Translations under genes and position numbers: made by a program | NCBI GenBank assembly: GCA_023101885.1 | Contig: JALPQD010000390.1 | Coordinates: forward strand, 1,413,257-1,477,256 | From: Typhlomys cinereus | Taxonomy: Eukaryota; Chordata; Mammalia; Rodentia; Platacanthomyidae | Length of the DNA stretch: 64,000 bases | Reading direction: 5' to 3' | Shown here: positions 57,971 through 64,000 of the stretch, in pieces | Layout of the letters: every line of letters begins with the position of its first letter | Position numbering within the stretch: position 1 is the stretch's first letter | The notes under the pieces: model-generated | Seen by the model: the letters and a program-made list of their open reading frames with translations, nothing else | Told to the model about the DNA's origin: nothing | Databases searched by the model: none

Positions 57971-60900
57971 TACAAAATAAATACCAATAAGTACATCTAA
58001 TATAATATGTAATATTATAATTATATTATATATATAATATAGGATATGTGAGAATCTAAAAGGAAAATGTCTCCAGTGGAATTTTTGTGTTATATGTTTA
58101 GGATCTCTATTTAATTCCTGGTGCAAAAACAGAAAAGTCACTAGTCTGATTGCACATGACTGTAATTTTATTTCCTATAACTTTTTTTAAGAGAACTACA
58201 TTCCTTATATTAACATTGGATCCAAAGATGCATCAGCATCATATTGTATAATGTTGGGTAATCAATGTAACCATGGGAAATCTGAGAGATCAATTCATAG
58301 AGAGTTGAGTTTCTTTAATTCCATTGTATCATATTATAGCTAGCAAGAGATTTAGGATGTATGTGCAATGCTAAGTTTGCAAAGTCTATCTTTATTGCAT
58401 TTAAGTCATTATTTCAGTGTATGGAGTGCTCATTCTGTACTTAGATGTAACTGATGAACAAATTAGACAGAAATCTTGCCTTCAGAAATTTGAAACTACA
58501 TAAAGATGACAAGTAAATAATCTAATTAAAATCTTAAATATAAACTACATTGGTATACTCATGTCATATTAAAAAGCACAGGGAAATAGCACAATATCAC
58601 ACATTCTGAAATGCAAAGGTATTGAAAGCAAATCTTGAAGAAGGAAGAGCAAAGGAAAAGCTAAATTGTGGGGTGAGGTATTTGGATACTGTTACGATAC
58701 AAAAGTAAGACTACTCTTTCTATTTGTATCTAAGAGTTGATCAATTGAAATGAAACACGTTCTTTTTTTTAAATTTTATTGTTTCAATCAGTGGTTAAAA
58801 CTTTTGTTTGGATTGGTGTTGTCAGTAAATCTTTTTCTATAATGAAAGAAAAAAGAATAGGTTACAAGAACGATCAAGGCTGATTCCAACTGCAACTTAA
58901 GCCTTTGCATACAGGTGCACACAGATGATTATATACCAACCCAACATATGCCCATATGCATGTGGACATATACCACATACGTATGAACCCATCCACCCAC
59001 ACTTATACATAAAATAGAAGAATAAAAATTAAAATCAAATATCAGAATTTTAGGAAGTCCACACATTGACAGAAGGCCCACCGGAAAGCAATAACAAAAT
59101 CGATAGATGTGACAGTACAAAATGTATTAAAACTTTCTCAAAGAAATCATTATGTGAAAAAATAATCCAGTATATTTAATATGTACATATAGTCTATGGC
59201 ACACTTATCCAATGTATGAAAGTTTACTTTGAGTACATAGTTCATCCAAAACTCTACACTGTTACATGAAATATATTTCAGTTCTGTCGATAGTTGTGGC
59301 TACTTATAAAATGGCTCAATGTACCAAGAGAAGTATCTGAAAGTGATTTTCAAAGATCATGTACTTAATGTGTTTTGCTTTATTTTTATTCTTAGTTGGC
59401 TTTAATAATCTGTCTATAAGAATTGTTTGCACTTGAACGTAGCTTTATAATTAAGTTCAGAAAAAACTTAGATTTTATTCAGTATAATAATATTTCAATG
59501 TAAGATAACAATATGAATTTGAATGAAATATTCATGACAGAGAACATTTTGTTTCAATTAAGAGAGATATAAACTCTTATGTAACAAAATTAGGTGCACT
59601 TCATTAATCAGAATTATGGAAAACTCTTTCCAAATAAGGAATGTGAACATTGATAATAGTGTTATGTAATAAAAACTCCTGAAATTCCACTTGAATATGA
59701 GGATGATATGTGAAAAGTATACATTGGTGAAATTGTCATAATGAATTTTATAATTCTACATTTTCATAAAGTATTCACAATGGTGTTAATTATTGTAGAG
59801 GCCACACACAATGTGCTATATATAATCTACATGAGTATGCTTAGCTGTGTTTTGGAATTATGTATACAACATAGTAGAAGAAGTTTTTTGAATATTGTGT
59901 AGCACATTTTGCAGAAAATAACAAACCTGAATAGTCTGTCACATTATAAAAAGTGTAGCATATTAGAAATCAGGGCAGAATGCTAACCTTTTATGTGAAA
60001 AATTACAATAACAAAATATCCTTAAGGAAAAATTATAACACTGTGGACTGAAAATCTTAAAGACAGCCATTTATTCATGAGCAACAAGCAAGAAAATCAG
60101 ACAATGCCATAAAATACTCATGAAAATGATTCCCTGGAAATTAAACCACATATGTTGCTATTTTGTGACTGCTGATACCTAAGACTTGCCCCTCACTCAT
60201 ATCCGCACCTTCCCTGTAATATGTATAAGAAAGCATTATGGAAAGTATCTTCAATAAATACAGGAATTGAAGAAAGAATTTAAATCGTTTTGTTGTTGAT
60301 AATGCTTTTGAGGCTTATAACAATGATATATTCTTCAATTCATGCAATTATTATTAATGTTCTTATAATATTAAGGAAGTGTTTTCCTCTCACCCATTTT
60401 GAAGTTCAACGGTTAGAAACCAATTGTTCTTTCATACTTTTATACTTTTAAATGTATTGTTCATATTGATTTTTAAACCTATTATCTAACACATCTAGCC
60501 GTTTCCTATAGTAAAATGGTGACTACTTTTAATATTGTTGCATAACTCTGTACTTTGAAAAAAATCAAACAAAAAACTTTTATTGTCTCAGGGAACTCAA
60601 TACTTTAAAGTCTTTGGGTTTTGAAAAATCAAATAAATAAAGCTTTCATTTTCTTAGGAAGCCATAGATGAAACTAATGGGAACATTATTTACATAATAA
60701 ACGAGAATATGAGGAAGAGCCTACATCTTCCAAATACGGGAGACCATGGAAGATGTCGATGTCAGACAATGGAATTGTTTCCTTCTACTTGAGCCTCTAA
60801 AAACACAATAAAAATCAAATATCTGACTGTATACTATACATTCATTTATATGACATCTCTACTTTTTTGTCATCTGTCAGACATAATATTATGTGCAAAA

Positions 60901-61489
60901 TTATATGTTTTTTTCAAACCAAAGCATCATATGCATTTCTTTCACAATGCTTAATAAATAAGAGCATTTAATATTATCAACAGAGTAGAAAACATGAAAT
61001 AATAGGAAAAAAACAGACCTGTTGCTGCTGCAGCCTCAAGAAAAATTATAATTCACAGAAATGGGGTCAAGATTGGTTATGTATCTTTGACAGCAAGACC
61101 ATAACATCAGGCAACTATCTCTGTAACTAGTGCTAACAAGTCTTGAGACCTTTGTCTTTTGTTATTTGAAATGAAACATATCTTGTGATTTATCTATTTA
61201 TTATTTACCAAGACATATTTAAGACAATTCACATACACATTTATTTTTAATTTAGAGACTCTCTTAGGAATTACTGTTTAATTTGTTGATTATCCCTAAA
61301 TCATTTGTAGGCTTAATGAAATACCTGATGTTGGTCCACTAATTATCAGGGACTATTTGAATTCAGCTTTGACTGACTATCTTACTTGTTTAATTAAAGA
61401 ACCAGAAATTCACATCTGTATTTTATACCAAATTGGGAATAATTTCTATATATTGGTAGAGTGACATATATTATAATAGGTTCAGTTGT
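57971..61489. other. Long AT-rich intergenic DNA
   Basis: About 3.5 kb with no gene, RNA or repeat that I can name; all open frames are short and biased to AT-rich codons. This is the longest element-poor stretch of the window. Confidence 0.5.
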
Positions 61490-62130
61490 TTTCATGTTCA
61501 TTGCAACACCGTTTGGAATAGCCAAGACTAGTTGTAAACAAAATATCCACTTATGATTGAATGGGTAAAAAGAATGGAAAAGACAAAGTATTATTATTTA
61601 GAATTAGAATGATGTCCTGGGGCTAGCTAGATACATCCCAAGTGGATGGTCTGAGTTTGATCACTAGAAACCCACATGGATGAAAGAGGGTTATCCTCTG
61701 ACTGACTACCATCTGTGTACCATGGCATAATGAGTCCTTATTGTCTCTGAAATAAATAAATAAAATAGAATAATGAATGTTAAAAAATATAAAGAAGAAA
61801 ATGTTGTCATGCCTTGTTTAAAAGCAAAAATGAACTTGATATACATGACATTAAATTAAAGAAACTACACAGAATAATAATTATTGCTTGATACCACTTA
61901 TCCAATGCAATGCAGCATAAAGAATATGAGAGTAGGGTTTGGGTTGCAAAAGGTTGAGGAGTGGGAGAAAAAATAATCCCTTAATATATAGACATGAAGT
62001 CTCAATTATACAAAGCAGAAAACTGCTCTACCAATATCTTCATAGCTAAGAGCACTGTATTACATACTGGAACTTTTCAAAAGGTTGTTTTCATATTCTA
62101 CATTGTTAAAATACAATAATAAAGAAAATT
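61490..62130 (+). mobile_element. Old L1 3' end, interrupted by a SINE
   Basis: 'gttcattgcaacaccgtttg', then 'gaatagccaagactagttgt', 'atccacttatgattgaatgg' and, after the SINE, 'cttgatatacatgacattaa' and 'ttgcttgataccactta' follow the usual 3' ORF2/3'UTR order of ancient L1s. It is strongly diverged. Confidence 0.6.
61618..61770 (+). mobile_element. Short B2/ID-type SINE within the old L1
   Basis: Begins 'ggggctagctagatacatcc', has a B-box-like 'ctgagtttgatcactag' and 'aaacccacatggatgaaag', and ends in aataaataaataaaat. Confidence 0.6.
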
Positions 62131-62248
62131 ATAAAGAAAGAAGCTCCCCAAATGTTACACTATATCTTCATGCTTCCTGAGATTTACATGCCATCAATAT
62201 CAATAGCCCTGTCCTTAAGGAGCAATGTTCTATTAGTCTCTTGCTGGT

Positions 62249-62257
62249 AAGAACCAA
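62249..62257. repeat. Left TSD of the SINE at 62258-62573
   Basis: aagaaccaa, repeated exactly at 62574-62582 after the A-rich tail. Confidence 0.75.
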
Positions 62258-62507
62258 AGGGCTGGAGAAATGGCTCAGGGGTTACTACTTTGTCTTGCAA
62301 GCAGAAAATACCGAGTTCGGACACCAGGTCCCACGTAAAAAAAGCCGGGCAGAGAGGCAGTGGCCTGAACTTCTGGCCTTAGTGGCTGGAGCCTGGGACA
62401 TCCAGTGCAAAGCCAGAGGAGGTAGAAGAAGCAATCCAGGATGATTCCTGAAGTCATCCTTGTTCCTCAATAGACACACAGTGCTTTCTCTTCTCTCTCT
62501 CTCTCTT

Positions 62508-62548
<41 letters not shown>

Positions 62549-62573
62549 GATAAATAAATGAAATGTTAAAAAA
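62258..62573 (+). mobile_element. B2-headed SINE with long body, complete
   Basis: Head gggctggagaaatggctcag (A-box), B-box-like gagttcggacacc, body with 'ggcagtggcctgaacttctg' and 'gatgattcctgaagtcatcc', then (CT)n, (CA)n, and an A-rich tail. The 9-bp TSDs define its limits. Short frames inside it are not genes. Confidence 0.87.
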
Positions 62574-62582
62574 AAGAACCAA

Positions 62583-63782
62583 TGAGAGTGAGTCCATGTT
62601 GCCACATAAAGATAGAATGAGCTTCTACCAAGCACACAGGGGCCAAGGCAAATCTGACTATTTTTGAGTATGGGTGGAGATAACCTTCTCTTTATGGGTT
62701 TGCAAATAGCTGTTCTTTGGAAGATAAAGATAGCTTTTGCTTCTGTAGGAACCTGTAAAGCTCTTCCATCTGGCTTAACAGGATGGTAAGAAGAGAGTAC
62801 TGTTGAAAAGACAGACATTCTCCATCCATCCCGTCCTCTCTGGACCTTCTAAGGAATTTCTTGTCTGGACTGAAACCATGGACCTTAACAGTACAGAGAG
62901 AAGGTTATTGTAGTTTTGTTGGAAATACATTGTGGAATAACACGGACTATTCTGACCATGAAGCTTCTGAAATTTGTAGTCGGTTCCCACCATGTTAATA
63001 AAATTGTTTGTTTAATCATTTCCTTGCTAGTAACTGTCTATAAATTTCTTTCCTCAATCTGTCTCCTGATGTTTTCTTTGATGCACGAATATCTTATATG
63101 AATGTGCCAAAGTAGCTAAGCTGTGTGAGCTCTAAGGTTTTGAAAGCATTGTATCATTAGAAAGAATCTAGGACACCAAGGTTACATTTAATTAATGAAT
63201 TATATGTATGAAAATGCAGTATAGGAAAGTTAAGACATGGGAAAGCGAAGTTACAGGAATTAAAGGAAATGAGAATGGGGGGAAATCATGTTATTGCTAT
63301 TCATAGTGATATTAAAGTTATTGCAACATTAAAAGTTAAAATATTTTAAAAGAATGTGTAGAATCATTAAATAGCAAGTATTTTGGGAAGACATTAAAAC
63401 AAGAGTTATGATCCCTGTTGCTCCAATTTCTGCATCTTTAAGAGCCTGGGAAAGTATTAGATTTTAGAAGAAAACAGACAGAGGTTGAACAGAGCCCATA
63501 TATGTAGGAAAACCTACATGGATGGATCATAATAAAGTAGGCCAATCTTTATTTAGCAAATTTTGGAACTGTCATAGAAGGTGCTGATATTGGTGTTACT
63601 TCTGACTGAATATATTCTTGGTAAATACTATTCCCTAGACCTTATAACCCATTAGTTTTAGTTTTCTAAAAGTTTTTCCATTAACACATATCTGAGTTTT
63701 AAGAAATGGAGTGCAGCATTTTATATATATATATTTAATACCTTCTTGGTGACTGTTTTCCTTATTAGTATGGGATGTCCTT
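62583..63782. other. AT-rich intergenic DNA
   Basis: No gene or recognised repeat. A short TA run lies at about 63721-63732. Confidence 0.45.
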
Positions 63783-63886
63783 TTTTTAAGTTTTTCTTCA
63801 TTTCCTTGTTTTTCCAGTATTAGATACTGAAGTCAGGGTCTTGTGTGGTGGGCAAGTTCTGTACTACTGAGCCCTAATCCCAGCCT
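63783..63886 (-). mobile_element. ID-type SINE, diverged
   Basis: On minus: ggctgggattagggctcagt, then 'gtacagaacttgcccaccac', 'aagaccctgacttcagtat', then an A-rich tail. This matches the ID/BC1-like layout (ggggctgggga.ttagctcagtggtagag...). Confidence 0.7.
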
Positions 63887-64000
63887 TACCTAATATCATG
63901 GACTTGATATCTGTTCTGAGATAGATAGCTATTTTGTAAATTTAAGTACAATCAGCAGTTGTTTTAGAAATAGATTTTAAACTATGCATTTTTATAGCTT

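Overview
The window is mammalian nuclear DNA from a rodent: a class II olfactory receptor (OR) gene cluster buried in retrotransposons. Protein-coding content is three intact single-exon OR genes and one frameshifted OR. The subfamilies (two OR8K-type, one OR5W-type, one OR5T-type) are neighbours in the human 11q11 cluster and its mouse chromosome 2 counterpart, so this is probably the orthologous cluster. B2-type SINE heads (starting ggctggagag.tggctcag) together with ID-like and B1-like SINEs point to a myodont rodent (muroid or dipodoid). The B2-headed elements carry a long body that I do not recognise from Mus or Rattus, so I do not name a species.

Layout. 1-4690: MaLR-like LTR, OR8K-type gene on minus, old SINEs. 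4691-11002: L1 3' fragment with a 17-bp target-site duplication (TSD), GA microsatellite, ERV-derived segments, a complete minus-strand LTR with its polypurine tract, and a 262-bp almost perfect inverted repeat. 11073-18390: a near full-length minus-strand L1 (copy A) followed head to tail by a truncated L1 (copy D). 18391-25440: OR5W-type pseudogene on plus, an old L1 RT fragment, simple repeats. 25440-29060: an isolated L1 5'UTR monomer joined to a minus-strand ERV-derived complex. 29275-30207: OR5T-type gene on minus. 30985-48760: two ancient paralogous intergenic blocks (constant offset of about 15.98 kb) now separated by a nest of L1s (copy C inserted into copy B with a 12-bp TSD). 48875-54500: L1 3' ends, SINEs, unannotated AT-rich DNA. 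55102-56043: second OR8K-type gene on minus. 56104-64000: SINEs, an L1 3' end, old L1, and long AT-rich intergenic DNA.

The OR genes are expected to act independently as alternative odorant GPCRs in olfactory neurons; nothing suggests an operon-like unit. The L1s share a regular structure: GC-rich 5'UTR, ORF1, about 19-nt spacer, ORF2, and a G-rich 3'UTR. Copy C keeps an uninterrupted 365-codon ORF1, but ORF2 is broken in all copies. I found no previously undescribed gene system. The most unusual structures are the inverted repeat, the nested L1 with a different 5'UTR type, the 5'UTR monomers, and the paralogous blocks.
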